Shown here: positions 24,064-32,028 of the stretch, piece after piece | Numbering within the stretch: the stretch's first letter is position 1 | How the letters are laid out: the number at the start of each line of letters is the position of its first letter | DNA from: Selenomonadaceae bacterium | Lineage (GTDB): Bacteria; Bacillota; Negativicutes; Selenomonadales; Selenomonadaceae | Length of the DNA: 32,053 nt | Direction: 5' to 3' | NCBI GenBank assembly: GCA_022773425.1 | Contig: JALFBM010000031.1 | Span: 77,905-109,957 of the forward strand | Made by a program: the position numbers and the translations under genes | Notes under the pieces: generated by a model | What the model was told of the DNA's origin: nothing | The model's database searches: none | Seen by the model: only the letters and a program-made list of their open reading frames with translations

Positions 24064-26448
24064 ATGAATCTGAGCGCTTTGCGGCCGGGACAATCGGCCG
24101 TGATCACGGAGGTCGGCGGCAGCGGTGCGCTGCGGCAGCATCTCCTCGACATGGGATTGACCCCGCATACGGTGGTCACACTGAAGAAGTTTGCGCCGAT
24201 GGGCGATCCGGTGCAGTTTACGGTACGCGGCTATGAATTGACGCTGCGCAAGGCCGAGGCGGCGAAAATCGCCGTCGGCATGCCGTTTGCGGAGGATCCG
24301 CCGGACGGGAAGGCCGCGGTGCATTACGACCCGATCCCGCACCCGCGGTTCGGCGAGATCGGACTCGGTCAGACCGGCAACTATCATTCGCACGCGAATC
24401 CACCGGAGGACCTCGACCTTGAGCGTCCGCTGCATTTCGCGCTCGCGGGCAATCAGAACTGCGGCAAGACGACGCTGTTCAATCAGCTCACGGGGACGAA
24501 TCAGCATGTCGGCAATTTCCCGGGCGTTACGGTCGATCGCAAGGATGGCCGTATCCGGCGGCACGAGGAGGCGTCCGTCACGGATCTGCCGGGCATCTAC
24601 TCGCTTTCGCCGTATTCCGACGAGGAGATCGTGACGCGGGATTTCCTGCTGAACGAGCACCCGGACGGCATCATCAACATCGTGGATGCGACGAATATCG
24701 AGCGGAACCTCTACCTGACCATGCAGCTCATGGAGCTCGGCATCGCGATGGTCCTCGCGCTGAACATGATGGATGAGGTCCGCGCGAATGGCGGCTCCAT
24801 CCACCTGAACGCGCTCGAGCAGATCCTCGGCATCCCGGTCGTCGCGATTTCGGCGTCCAAGAACGAAGGTGTCGATGAACTCATCGAGCACGCCATCCAC
24901 GTCGCGCGCTACCAGGAGACACCGCCGCGCATCGACTTTTGCCCGGACAGCACGGTGAAGAACGATCCGGTAGCCGCCGTACATCGCTGCCTGCAGGCCG
25001 TCGAGGCGCTGATCGCGCCGCAGGCCGAGCAGGCGGGCATCCCACTGCGGTTTGCGGCGACGAAGGTCGTCGAGCAGGACGAGCGGATGTGCCGCCGGCT
25101 GCAGCTCCCGCAGGCGAAGCAGGACGCGCTCGAGCATCTGTTCGAGATCCTCGAGGAGGACAGCGGCCTTGACCCGAATGCCGCGCTCGCGAACATGCGC
25201 TTTACTTTCCTCGAGCGGCTCTGCGCACGGACGGTCGTGCGTCCACATGAAAGCAAGGAGCATCACCGCAGCGTGCAGATGGACCGCGTCCTGACCGGGA
25301 AATATACGGCGATACCGGTATTTCTCGGCATCATGGCCCTGATTTTCGTCATGACGTTCAACGGGCTCGGCGCCTGGCTCTCCGATGGCATGGGCGCTAT
25401 CGTCGATGCCGCCATCGCCTGGCTGGGAGAGGGGCTCGCCGCTGCCGGCGTCAACGCGACGGTGCGCTCCCTCGTCATCGACGGCGCGGCGCAGGGCGTC
25501 GGTTCGGTCATCAGCTTTCTGCCGACCATCGTCACGCTGTTTTTCTTCCTGTCCGTGCTCGAGGATACAGGCTATATGGCGCGCGTCGCGTTCGTCATGG
25601 ACAAGCCGCTGCGCAAGATCGGTCTCTCGGGCCGAAGCTTTGTCCCGCTGCTGCTTGGCTTCGGCTGCTCGGTGCCGGCCATCATGGCGACGCGGACGCT
25701 CTCGAGTGAGCGTGACCGCCGTTTGACCATCCTGCTGACGCCGTTCATGAGCTGCTCGGCGAAGATCATCATCTATACCCTGATGATCAGCGCGTTCGTG
25801 CCGCGTCCCTATCAGGCGCTTGCGATGATCGGCATCTACAGCACCGGCATTCTCTGCGGCATCCTGTTTGCGTTGATCCTGAAGAAGAATGTCAGAGGCG
25901 AGCCGGTGCCGTTCGTCATGGAACTGCCGAACTACCGCATGCCAAGCGCGAAGAGCATCGCGCGGCTCGTCTGGGACAAGGCGAAGGGCTTTGTCATCAA
26001 GGCGTTCACGATCATCTTTGCCGCGGCCATTCTGATCTGGTTCCTCGAGACGTTCAACGCCCAGCTGAATCCGGTCGAGAACGTCGAGGACAGCCTGCTC
26101 GCCTGGATCGGGCGGTGGATCACGCCGATTTTCGTGCCGATCGGCATCACCGACTGGCGCGCAGCGACGGCGATTCTCGCTGGCTTCACGGCGAAGGAGA
26201 ACGTCGTCGCGACGCTCTCGCTGCTGCTCGATGGCAGCCCCTCCGGTATCGAGGCGCTGTTCTCGCCGCTCGGCGCGCTGTCTTTCCTCGTGTTCGTGCT
26301 GCTCTACACGCCATGCATCGCGACCATCGCGACGGTGCGCAACGAGATTGGCAGCAGTTGGATTGCCGCGCGTTTTGCGCTCTTTCAGTGCGCGATCGCC
26401 TGGATCGTGACCTTCGTCGTCTATCATGTAGGCCTGTTGTTTCTCTGA
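24064..26448 (+). CDS. feoB: fused FeoA-FeoB ferrous iron transporter
   Basis: Imports Fe2+ across the cytoplasmic membrane, driven or gated by GTP hydrolysis. The 794-residue protein joins a FeoA-type SH3-like domain (about 1-75: LRPGQSAVITEVGGSG...LLDMGLTPHTVV...GDPVQFTVRGYELTLRKAEA) to FeoB by a linker of about 50 residues. The G domain follows with G1 GNQNCGKT (about 129), G2 in FPGVTV, G3 DLPGIYSL, G4 NMMD and G5-like SASK. The membrane part (from about 415) has the two Gate/core motifs, including FLPTIVTLFFFLSVLEDTGYMAR with its conserved aspartate and LLGFGCSVPAIMATRTL with the conserved cysteine. The start ATG has a modest AGGTGA site. FeoA and FeoB are usually separate genes; fusions are known in some Firmicutes. 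Confidence 0.95.
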   Translation: MNLSALRPGQSAVITEVGGSGALRQHLLDMGLTPHTVVTLKKFAPMGDPVQFTVRGYELTLRKAEAAKIAVGMPFAEDPPDGKAAVHYDPIPHPRFGEIGLGQTGNYHSHANPPEDLDLERPLHFALAGNQNCGKTTLFNQLTGTNQHVGNFPGVTVDRKDGRIRRHEEASVTDLPGIYSLSPYSDEEIVTRDFLLNEHPDGIINIVDATNIERNLYLTMQLMELGIAMVLALNMMDEVRANGGSIHLNALEQILGIPVVAISASKNEGVDELIEHAIHVARYQETPPRIDFCPDSTVKNDPVAAVHRCLQAVEALIAPQAEQAGIPLRFAATKVVEQDERMCRRLQLPQAKQDALEHLFEILEEDSGLDPNAALANMRFTFLERLCARTVVRPHESKEHHRSVQMDRVLTGKYTAIPVFLGIMALIFVMTFNGLGAWLSDGMGAIVDAAIAWLGEGLAAAGVNATVRSLVIDGAAQGVGSVISFLPTIVTLFFFLSVLEDTGYMARVAFVMDKPLRKIGLSGRSFVPLLLGFGCSVPAIMATRTLSSERDRRLTILLTPFMSCSAKIIIYTLMISAFVPRPYQALAMIGIYSTGILCGILFALILKKNVRGEPVPFVMELPNYRMPSAKSIARLVWDKAKGFVIKAFTIIFAAAILIWFLETFNAQLNPVENVEDSLLAWIGRWITPIFVPIGITDWRAATAILAGFTAKENVVATLSLLLDGSPSGIEALFSPLGALSFLVFVLLYTPCIATIATVRNEIGSSWIAARFALFQCAIAWIVTFVVYHVGLLFL

Positions 26449-26464
26449 ATCGGGTATCGAAAAA

Positions 26465-26504
26465 GGGTTTTTGCGTCTTTCCCGCGAAAATCCTTTATTT
26501 TTTT
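26465..26504 (+). terminator. feoAB terminator
   Basis: GGGTTTTTGCG (26465-26475) pairs with CGCGAAAATCC (26483-26493) with two G-U pairs, followed by TTTATTTTTTT. Confidence 0.75.
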
Positions 26505-26545
26505 GTAAATTTTCCGATAATATAAATAAGAAAGGGGGAAAAGGC

Positions 26546-26866
26546 ATGATTGATCGCATCGAGCGCGTGACGCGCATCAAAGAGACTCCGGCCATCGATC
26601 CGGAACGGGACTTCGGGCGGTTTCACCGGAAAGAGGGCTATGAGGACAGTCAAAAAGAGAACAAGCATTTCGGCAGTATGCTGGACCAGGAGATCGCAAA
26701 ACGGGACGAGCGCCCGCAGAATGACGCGGGACCCAATGCTCCAAGGGCCTACGAGCTCGAGCTAAGCGTCCGGCCGACGCAGTCGCTGTTCTATCAGCAG
26801 CAGGGCGACGCGTTCCTCCGGGACCATCTGAAAGAGGCGGGGAGAAGGCTGCAGGATGCTGGATGA
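26546..26866 (+). CDS. hypothetical protein, 106 residues
   Basis: I do not recognise a family. The protein is short, hydrophilic and highly charged, without a signal peptide or membrane helix; the C-terminal third (QSLFYQQQGDAFLRDHLKEAGRRL) looks helical. The start ATG at 26546 follows GAAAGGGGG; the longer frame overlaps the feoAB terminator and is rejected. Its last 11 bases overlap the start of tadA, so the two are translationally coupled. An AT-rich stretch just upstream (TAATAT/TATAAA near 26518-26526) may be the -10 of a shared promoter, but no clear -35 is visible. Confidence 0.65.
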   Translation: MIDRIERVTRIKETPAIDPERDFGRFHRKEGYEDSQKENKHFGSMLDQEIAKRDERPQNDAGPNAPRAYELELSVRPTQSLFYQQQGDAFLRDHLKEAGRRLQDAG

Positions 26867-27317
26867 CCGCGCGTATATGCGCCAGGCGCTCGCTGAAGCA
26901 GAAAAGGCCTGTGCGCGGGGAGAGATTCCTGTCGGTGCGGTCATTGTGGAGAATGACACCGGCCGTATTCTCTCCGCCGCGCATAACGAGCGCGAGGCGT
27001 CGGGCGACGCGACCGCGCACGCGGAACTGCTCGCCATCCGACGCGCCTGTGCGTGCCTGGGCCGCTGGCGTCTGTCCGGCTGCACGCTGTACGTGACGCT
27101 CGAGCCCTGCCCGATGTGCGCGGGCGCCATCGTCATGGCGCGCCTCGACCGCGTGGTTTACGGCGCCGTCGATTCCCGTGCCGGCGCCTGTGAAAGTATT
27201 TTCAATATTCCGGGGCATCCCTCGCTGAACCATCACCCGGTGATGACGGCGGGCGTGCTTGACACCGCCTGCACGGAGATCCTGCACCGGTTCTTTCGGA
27301 CAAAAAGAAGCGAGTGA
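26856..27317 (+). CDS. tadA: tRNA-specific adenosine deaminase
   Basis: Converts adenosine 34 to inosine in the anticodon of tRNA-Arg (ACG), which is essential for reading CGC/CGA codons. The 153-residue protein is full length. It has the zinc deaminase motifs: HAE with the catalytic glutamate (in TAHAELLAI) and PCPMC (EPCPMCAGAI) for zinc binding. It also has the ARGEIPVGAVIV start and the C-terminal NHHPVMTAGVL with tRNA-contact residues. The ATG overlaps the upstream hypothetical gene by 11 nt. The stop codon lies inside the stem of the terminator. Confidence 0.96.
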   Translation: MLDDRAYMRQALAEAEKACARGEIPVGAVIVENDTGRILSAAHNEREASGDATAHAELLAIRRACACLGRWRLSGCTLYVTLEPCPMCAGAIVMARLDRVVYGAVDSRAGACESIFNIPGHPSLNHHPVMTAGVLDTACTEILHRFFRTKRSE

Positions 27318-27348
27318 CGCAAGATGTTGTCGCGTCACTCGCTTTTTT
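27308..27348 (+). terminator. tadA terminator
   Basis: AAGCGAGTGACGC pairs with GCGTCACTCGCTT around an 11-nt loop, followed by TTTTTT. The tadA stop codon is within the left arm. Confidence 0.9.
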
Positions 27349-27368
27349 GTAACTGCTTACTTCTATTT

Positions 27369-27893
27369 TTACCGGTTGACTGAGGCGTAGTTCACGGTCT
27401 TCTCGAGCGTGTTGCCTGTCGCTGCATCGAGCTTGATCGTGCCCGTCGTCGCGCCGGAGTGGTAGTTGACGGTGTAGACAAAGCCCGTCGCATCTGCGCT
27501 CAGATCGATCGTGTCGATCGTCGCGTTCGGCACGCGCTTTTTCAGCTGCTCGCGGACCTGACGCTCCGAGAGGTTCAGCTCGCTGCCCGCATGGTTGTTG
27601 TTGTAGCGCGTCGTCGACGATGTCACGCGCTGCTCCGCCTTGCTGACCGCGATATCGTAGTCGACGTTCATGCCGTCCGTCGTCCAGGCGTAGGCGACGT
27701 TGTAGTGGTCGCCGGCGTCCTTGACGCCCTGGAGGTCACTCGTCTGCGGGACGAAGCGGCTTGCGAGATACCCCGCGGATACCGCATCCGTGACGACCGG
27801 CTTTGAGAAGCCGACGCTGACCACCCCGAGGACGAGGATGCCGGCGAGGACGGCTGCCGTGAAAAGACCTGCTGCGTGTTTCGTGTTCTTCAT
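27369..27893 (-). CDS. exported or membrane-anchored PepSY-like protein
   Basis: A 174-residue protein with an N-terminal signal or anchor helix (HAAGLFTAAVLAGILVLGVVSVGF, about 6-30) and an extracytoplasmic region. That region holds what looks like two alpha/beta PepSY-type modules: the second, near the C-terminus, ends in YTVNYHSGATTGTIKLDAATG, which resembles the PepSY pattern of a beta hairpin with DAxTG. PepSY domains often inhibit proteases or sit in small envelope proteins; no function is claimed here. I chose the ATG at 27893, behind GGAGAAGGA; the frame open to 27971 adds a very basic stretch without a start site. The gene stands alone with its own promoter. Confidence 0.65.
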   Translation of the reverse strand: MKNTKHAAGLFTAAVLAGILVLGVVSVGFSKPVVTDAVSAGYLASRFVPQTSDLQGVKDAGDHYNVAYAWTTDGMNVDYDIAVSKAEQRVTSSTTRYNNNHAGSELNLSERQVREQLKKRVPNATIDTIDLSADATGFVYTVNYHSGATTGTIKLDAATGNTLEKTVNYASVNR

Positions 27894-27970
27894 GATTTTC
27901 CTTCTCCTATTCCCGGGACGCCCGTCCCGATGCGTGTTTCTGTGATTTGTCATTGCTTTCAACACAACCA

Positions 27971-27998
27971 AGTATAACAGAAAAACCTAAAATGTAAA
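27971..27998 (-). promoter_or_regulatory. promoter of the PepSY-like gene
   Basis: On the minus strand, TTTACA (27993-27998), 16 nt, TATACT (27971-27976) extended by TGT. Confidence 0.65.
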
Positions 27999-28007
27999 GG
28001 CTTACAT
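27992..28007 (-). promoter_or_regulatory. palindrome over the -35 of the PepSY-like gene
   Basis: ATGTAA-AGGC-TTACAT is a perfect 16-bp palindrome that covers the -35 box. It fits ATGT-N8-ACAT, the pattern of PadR-family repressor sites. The identity of the binder is inference. Confidence 0.45.
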
Positions 28008-28087
28008 CTAAAGAAAGTGTAGTAAGTGTATCGTGACGAGCGAAATAATTCTGACAATTCAGCAGCGCGGATTGGCAGGACACGCTG

Positions 28088-28126
28088 CCAGCGGGCGGCG
28101 TGAGGGGCGGCCCCGCTGGATTTTTT
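28088..28126 (+). terminator. orphan terminator between two divergent promoters
   Basis: CCAGCGGG (28088-28095) pairs perfectly with CCCGCTGG (28112-28119), followed by ATTTTTT. No plus-strand gene is found between tadA (ended by its own terminator) and this point, so it may belong to a small RNA or be left over. Apart from this and the flanking promoters, I see nothing else in 27894-28136. Confidence 0.6.
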
Positions 28127-28136
28127 CGCGAAGGGA

Positions 28137-28165
28137 TTGAAATGCCTTTTCGCGTGTGATACAAT
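28137..28165 (+). promoter_or_regulatory. ileS T-box promoter
   Basis: TTGAAA (28137-28142), 17 nt, TACAAT (28160-28165) with a TGA extension. Confidence 0.75.
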
Positions 28166-28171
28166 AGCCAT

Positions 28172-28441
28172 TGTTAAGATGTAAATGCGTTGATGGAGGT
28201 ATATTCCCCTTCCGCGAAGTGCAAGCGAGCCGGCGGCTGGTGCGAGGCCGGTGACGGGAGGCTGGGGAACATCGCTCCGGAGCAGCGGGCTGAAAGAGCA
28301 TGGCGGGGATGATCCTGCGGCATGACTTTCGAGTAGGCTTTGACGGGTTCCTCCGTTACCGGATAGCGTGTGCTGGCACGTGAGAAGATTGGGTGGTTTA
28401 TGCAAGGAAGTAACCTGCATCCTTTTCGGATGCAGGTTTTT
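28172..28441 (+). ncRNA. T-box riboswitch specific for tRNA-Ile
   Basis: The leader has the parts of a T-box. Stem I begins GGAG-GTATATT-CCCC and closes with GGGG-AACATCG-CTCC; the internal loop presents GAAC followed by codon ATC (28271-28273), an isoleucine specifier. The distal part of stem I carries GGCTGGTGCGAGGCCGG. Near the 3' end is the T-box bulge GGGTGGTTT (28391-28399), whose UGGU can pair with an ACCA tRNA end. The terminator is AACCTGCATCC-TTTT-CGGATGCAGGTT plus a T-run (about 28411-28441), and the alternative antiterminator pairs TGCAAGG with CCTGCA. Uncharged tRNA-Ile should favour read-through into ileS. Confidence 0.92.
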
Positions 28442-28494
28442 TGTTTTGGCGGACGCATCCATGCAGTGCGGACACCGTAGATGAGGTGAGTATT

Positions 28495-31400
28495 TTGTAT
28501 CAGAAGGTAGACACGAATCTGAATTTTGTCGACCGCGAAAAAGGCGTGCTGAAGTTCTGGCGGGACAACCATATCGCGCAGAAGGCCATCGACCAGCGCA
28601 AGGACTGCGATACGTTCACGTTCTACGACGGGCCTCCGACGGCGAACGGCAAGCCGCATATCGGGCATGTGCTGACGCGTGTCATCAAAGACATGCTGCC
28701 GCGCTACGCCTCGATGAAGGGCAAGAACGTCCTGCGCAAGGCCGGCTGGGACACGCATGGCCTGCCGGTCGAGCTCGAGGTCGAAAAGGCCATCGGCATC
28801 AACGGCAAGGATCAGATCGAGGAGTACGGCATTGAGCCGTTCATCAAGAAATGCCGCGAATCGGTCTGGAAGTACAAGGGCATGTGGGAGCAGTTCTCCG
28901 ACGTCGTTGGCTTTTGGGCGGATATGGAGCATCCGTATATTACATATGAAAACAACTTCATTGAGTCCGAGTGGTGGGCGCTGAAGGAAATCTGGAAAAA
29001 GGGCCTGCTCTACGAGGGCTATAAAGTCGTCCCGTACTGCCCGCGCTGCGGCACGCCGCTTTCCTCGCACGAGGTGGCGCAGGGCTATAAGGACGTCACC
29101 GAACGCTCCGCCATGGTCACGTTCCGCGCCAAGGACGAGGACAATACCTATTACCTCGCATGGACAACGACACCGTGGACGCTTCCGTCGAACCTCGCGC
29201 TCTGCGTGAACCCGGACGTCGACTACGTCAAGCTCGCCGTGAACGGAAAAAACTACATCCTCGCTGAAGCGCTCGTCGATGCGGTGTTCGAGGGCGTCGA
29301 GGGCGAGCGCAAGGTCATCAGCCGCTGCAAGGGCAAAGACCTCGAGTACCGGGAATACGAGCCGCTCTATCCGTTTGCGGACAAGGCCGTTGCGCAGCAG
29401 GCAAAGCGCGGCAAGAAGGCCTTCATCGTCACCTGCGATGACTACGTCACGACGGAGGACGGCACGGGCGTCGTCCATATGGCTCCGGCATTCGGCGAGG
29501 ACGATAGCCGCGTCTGCAAGCGCTACGACATCGCTTTCGTGAACCTCGTGAACAGCAAGGGCGAGCTCACGGACGAGACGAAATGGGGCGGCGTGTTCGT
29601 CAAGAAAGCCGATCCGATGATCCTCAAGGACCTCAAGGAACAGGGCAAGCTCTTCAAGGCGCCGGAATTCACGCACAGCTATCCGCATTGCTGGCGCTGC
29701 GATACGCCGCTGCTTTACTATTCCTTCCCGACCTGGTTCATCAAGATGACCGCGGTCAAGGATGAGCTCGTCGCGAACAACAAGACGGTGAACTGGATTC
29801 CAAAGTCCATCGGCGAGGGCCGTTTCGGCAACTGGCTCGAGCACGTGCAGGATTGGGGCCTTTCCCGCAACCGCTACTGGGGCACGCCGCTGCCGGTATG
29901 GCGCTGCGCGTGCGGCCACGACCACGTCATCGGCTCCATCGAGGAGCTGAAGGCGATGAGCGACAACTGCCCGGACGACATCGAGCTGCACCGCCCGTAC
30001 ATCGACAAAGTCACGATCAAATGCCCGGAATGCGGCGGGGAAATGCACCGTGTCCCCGAGGTGATCGACTGTTGGTTCGACTCCGGCTCCATGCCGTTCG
30101 CACAGTGGCATTATCCGTTTGAGAACAAGGAGATCTTCAAGCGCCGCTTCCCGGCGGACTTCATCTCCGAGGCCGTCGATCAGACGCGCGGCTGGTTCTA
30201 CTCACTGATTGCGATTTCGACGCTTCTGTTCCACTGCGCGCCGTACAAGAACGTCATCGTGCTCGGCCACGTGCAGGACAAGAACGGGCAGAAGATGTCG
30301 AAGTCCAAGGGCAACGCCGTCGACCCGATGGAGGCGCTGCAGAAGCACGGCGCGGATGCCATCCGCTGGTATTTCTACGAGAACAGTGCGCCGTGGCTGC
30401 CGAACCGCTTCCACGACGATGCCGTGCAGGAGGTCCAGCGCAAATTCATGGGCACCCTGTGGAACACCTACGCGTTCTTCGTGCTCTACGCGAACATCGA
30501 CCAATTCGACGCGACGAAATATACGCTCGACTACGACAAGCTTTCCGTCATGGATAAATGGTGCCTCTCGCGCCTCAATACGATGGTGAAGACCGTCGAC
30601 TACGACCTGTCGCATTATATGGTCACGGAGGCCGCAAAGGCCCTCGAGAAGTTCGTCGACGAGCTCTCGAACTGGTACGTCCGCCGCAGCCGTGCGCGCT
30701 TCTGGGCTAAAGGCATGGAGCAGGACAAAGTGAACGCCTACATGACGCTCTACACGGCGCTCGTCACGACGGCCAAGGCCGCTGCACCGATGATCCCCTT
30801 CATGACCGAGTCCATGTACCAGAACCTCGTGCGTTCCATCGACAAGGATGCGCCGGAGTCCGTGCACCTCTGTGACTTCCCGGCCGTGAACGAGGCGCAT
30901 ATCGACACCGAGCTCGAGAAGAACATGGGCGAGGTCCTGCAGATCGTCGTGCTCGGCCGCGCCGCGCGCAACGAGGCGAACATCAAAAACCGCCAGCCGG
31001 TCGGCGAGATGTACGTCAAGGCGCCGGTCGTGCTGCCCGACTTCTACAAGGAGATCGTCGAAGATGAGCTCAACGTCAAGAACGTGGTGTTCAAAGACGA
31101 CATGGAGGCCTACCTGACCTATACGTTCAAGCCACAGTTCCACGTGCTCGGTCCGAAAATCGGCAAGCGAATGGGCGCCGTGCAGAAGGCGCTGAAAGCC
31201 CTGAACGGCCACGCGGCCAAAGAAGAGCTCGAGAGCACCGGCGCGTTAAAGCTCCACCTCGACGACGGGGACCTCACCCTCACGAAGGAGGACGTCGACG
31301 TTACGATGGCGCAGACCGATGGCTACAACTGCCAGCGCTACAACGGCGTGACCGTTGCGCTGAAGACCACCCTCACGCAGGACCTCATCGACGAGGGCTT

Positions 31401-31635
31401 CGTTCGCGAGATCATCAGCAAGGTGCAGACTATGCGCAAGGAGAACGGCTACGAGGTCACCGATCACATCACCGTCTACCTCTCCGGCAACGAGAAGCTC
31501 GAAGCCGTCGTCAAGGCCCGCGAGGACATGCTGAAGAAAGTCACCCTCGCCGACAACGTCGTCTACGACGCGCTTGACGGCCATGTCAAGGACTGGAGCA
31601 TCAACGGCGAGCGCATCACCATCGCCGTCAAATAA
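28495..31635 (+). CDS. ileS: isoleucyl-tRNA synthetase, long (type 2) form
   Basis: Charges tRNA-Ile with isoleucine in the cytoplasm and edits mis-activated valine. The 1046-residue protein has a class I catalytic core with HIGH in KPHIGHVLTR (about 54-57) and KMSKS in KMSKSKGNAVDP (about 600), the editing domain (TTPWTLPSNLAL, GTGVVHMAPAFGEDD), a zinc-type pair of CxxC (CPECGGEMH and CPRCG) and the anticodon-binding domain (NWYVRRSRARFW). Length and the editing-site wording fit the type 2, eukaryote-like clade, which in other bacteria is associated with low mupirocin sensitivity. The start is TTG at 28495 behind GAGGTGAG. Expression is controlled by the T-box just upstream. Confidence 0.96.
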   Translation: MYQKVDTNLNFVDREKGVLKFWRDNHIAQKAIDQRKDCDTFTFYDGPPTANGKPHIGHVLTRVIKDMLPRYASMKGKNVLRKAGWDTHGLPVELEVEKAIGINGKDQIEEYGIEPFIKKCRESVWKYKGMWEQFSDVVGFWADMEHPYITYENNFIESEWWALKEIWKKGLLYEGYKVVPYCPRCGTPLSSHEVAQGYKDVTERSAMVTFRAKDEDNTYYLAWTTTPWTLPSNLALCVNPDVDYVKLAVNGKNYILAEALVDAVFEGVEGERKVISRCKGKDLEYREYEPLYPFADKAVAQQAKRGKKAFIVTCDDYVTTEDGTGVVHMAPAFGEDDSRVCKRYDIAFVNLVNSKGELTDETKWGGVFVKKADPMILKDLKEQGKLFKAPEFTHSYPHCWRCDTPLLYYSFPTWFIKMTAVKDELVANNKTVNWIPKSIGEGRFGNWLEHVQDWGLSRNRYWGTPLPVWRCACGHDHVIGSIEELKAMSDNCPDDIELHRPYIDKVTIKCPECGGEMHRVPEVIDCWFDSGSMPFAQWHYPFENKEIFKRRFPADFISEAVDQTRGWFYSLIAISTLLFHCAPYKNVIVLGHVQDKNGQKMSKSKGNAVDPMEALQKHGADAIRWYFYENSAPWLPNRFHDDAVQEVQRKFMGTLWNTYAFFVLYANIDQFDATKYTLDYDKLSVMDKWCLSRLNTMVKTVDYDLSHYMVTEAAKALEKFVDELSNWYVRRSRARFWAKGMEQDKVNAYMTLYTALVTTAKAAAPMIPFMTESMYQNLVRSIDKDAPESVHLCDFPAVNEAHIDTELEKNMGEVLQIVVLGRAARNEANIKNRQPVGEMYVKAPVVLPDFYKEIVEDELNVKNVVFKDDMEAYLTYTFKPQFHVLGPKIGKRMGAVQKALKALNGHAAKEELESTGALKLHLDDGDLTLTKEDVDVTMAQTDGYNCQRYNGVTVALKTTLTQDLIDEGFVREIISKVQTMRKENGYEVTDHITVYLSGNEKLEAVVKAREDMLKKVTLADNVVYDALDGHVKDWSINGERITIAVK

Positions 31636-31689
31636 AGCCGCGAACTGAATCACAGGCGAATCCGGCAAAAAGCCGATTCCCACCAACAG

Positions 31690-31722
31690 AAAGCCACGAT
31701 GTAGAAAAACACCGTGGCTTTT
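31690..31722 (+). terminator. ileS terminator
   Basis: AAAGCCACG (31690-31698) pairs with CGTGGCTTT (31713-31721) around a 14-nt loop, with a short T-run. An A-run in the loop makes it less typical. Confidence 0.75.
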
Positions 31723-31865
31723 CTGCACCCTATCAATGTTCCAGATTCCAGAGCACTGCCGGCTCGCCTTCATCATGGCGATAGGGATTCCCAATGTCAG
31801 ATACGCAAGGACGCCCCAGCTGAAGACGAAAAACGTCACCATCCTCAATTAGAAAAAAGATTACG

Positions 31866-31952
31866 GTGAAAAATCTGCTGATCAAAGATACGACGCGTAT
31901 GGAGATCGAAGAAATCAACCGCCGCTTCCGTGCCAGCCACGGCATCCGTTGA
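31866..31952 (+). pseudogene. possible remnant or very small gene, 28 codons
   Basis: A frame from GTG 31866 to TGA 31950 encodes 28 residues that look protein-like (start KNLLIKDTTR, then an EIEEINRRFRASHG helix). The ribosome binding site is poor. The start resembles small Clostridia/Negativicutes proteins beginning NLLIKDTTR that I recall only vaguely, and the remainder does not match them. A terminator follows at 31983, so a short transcript is possible. Most likely a decayed gene; low confidence. Confidence 0.25.
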
Positions 31953-31982
31953 GACTTAGTTTTATATGAGCCTATGATACTG

Positions 31983-32028
31983 GGCAGTTATCGTTCTCAA
32001 AGAGGGAAGGATAGCTGCCTATTTTTTA
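31983..32028 (+). terminator. terminator near the right edge
   Basis: GGCAGTTATC (31983-31992) pairs with GATAGCTGCC (about 32010-32019) with one G-U pair, followed by TATTTTTTATT. It has no clear gene in front of it other than the 28-codon frame. The rest of 31723-32053 shows no convincing gene. Confidence 0.65.

Noticed and set aside
23863-26595. 910-codon open frame on the minus strand opposite feoAB
   Set aside because: It is antisense to a clear FeoAB protein with all motifs. Its translation is Arg/Asp/His-rich and of low complexity, as expected from the mirrored codon bias of a GC-rich gene.
28174-30111. 645-codon minus-strand frame opposite ileS and the T-box
   Set aside because: Runs through the T-box and the synthetase core; rich in Arg/Val/Asp without any recognisable motif.
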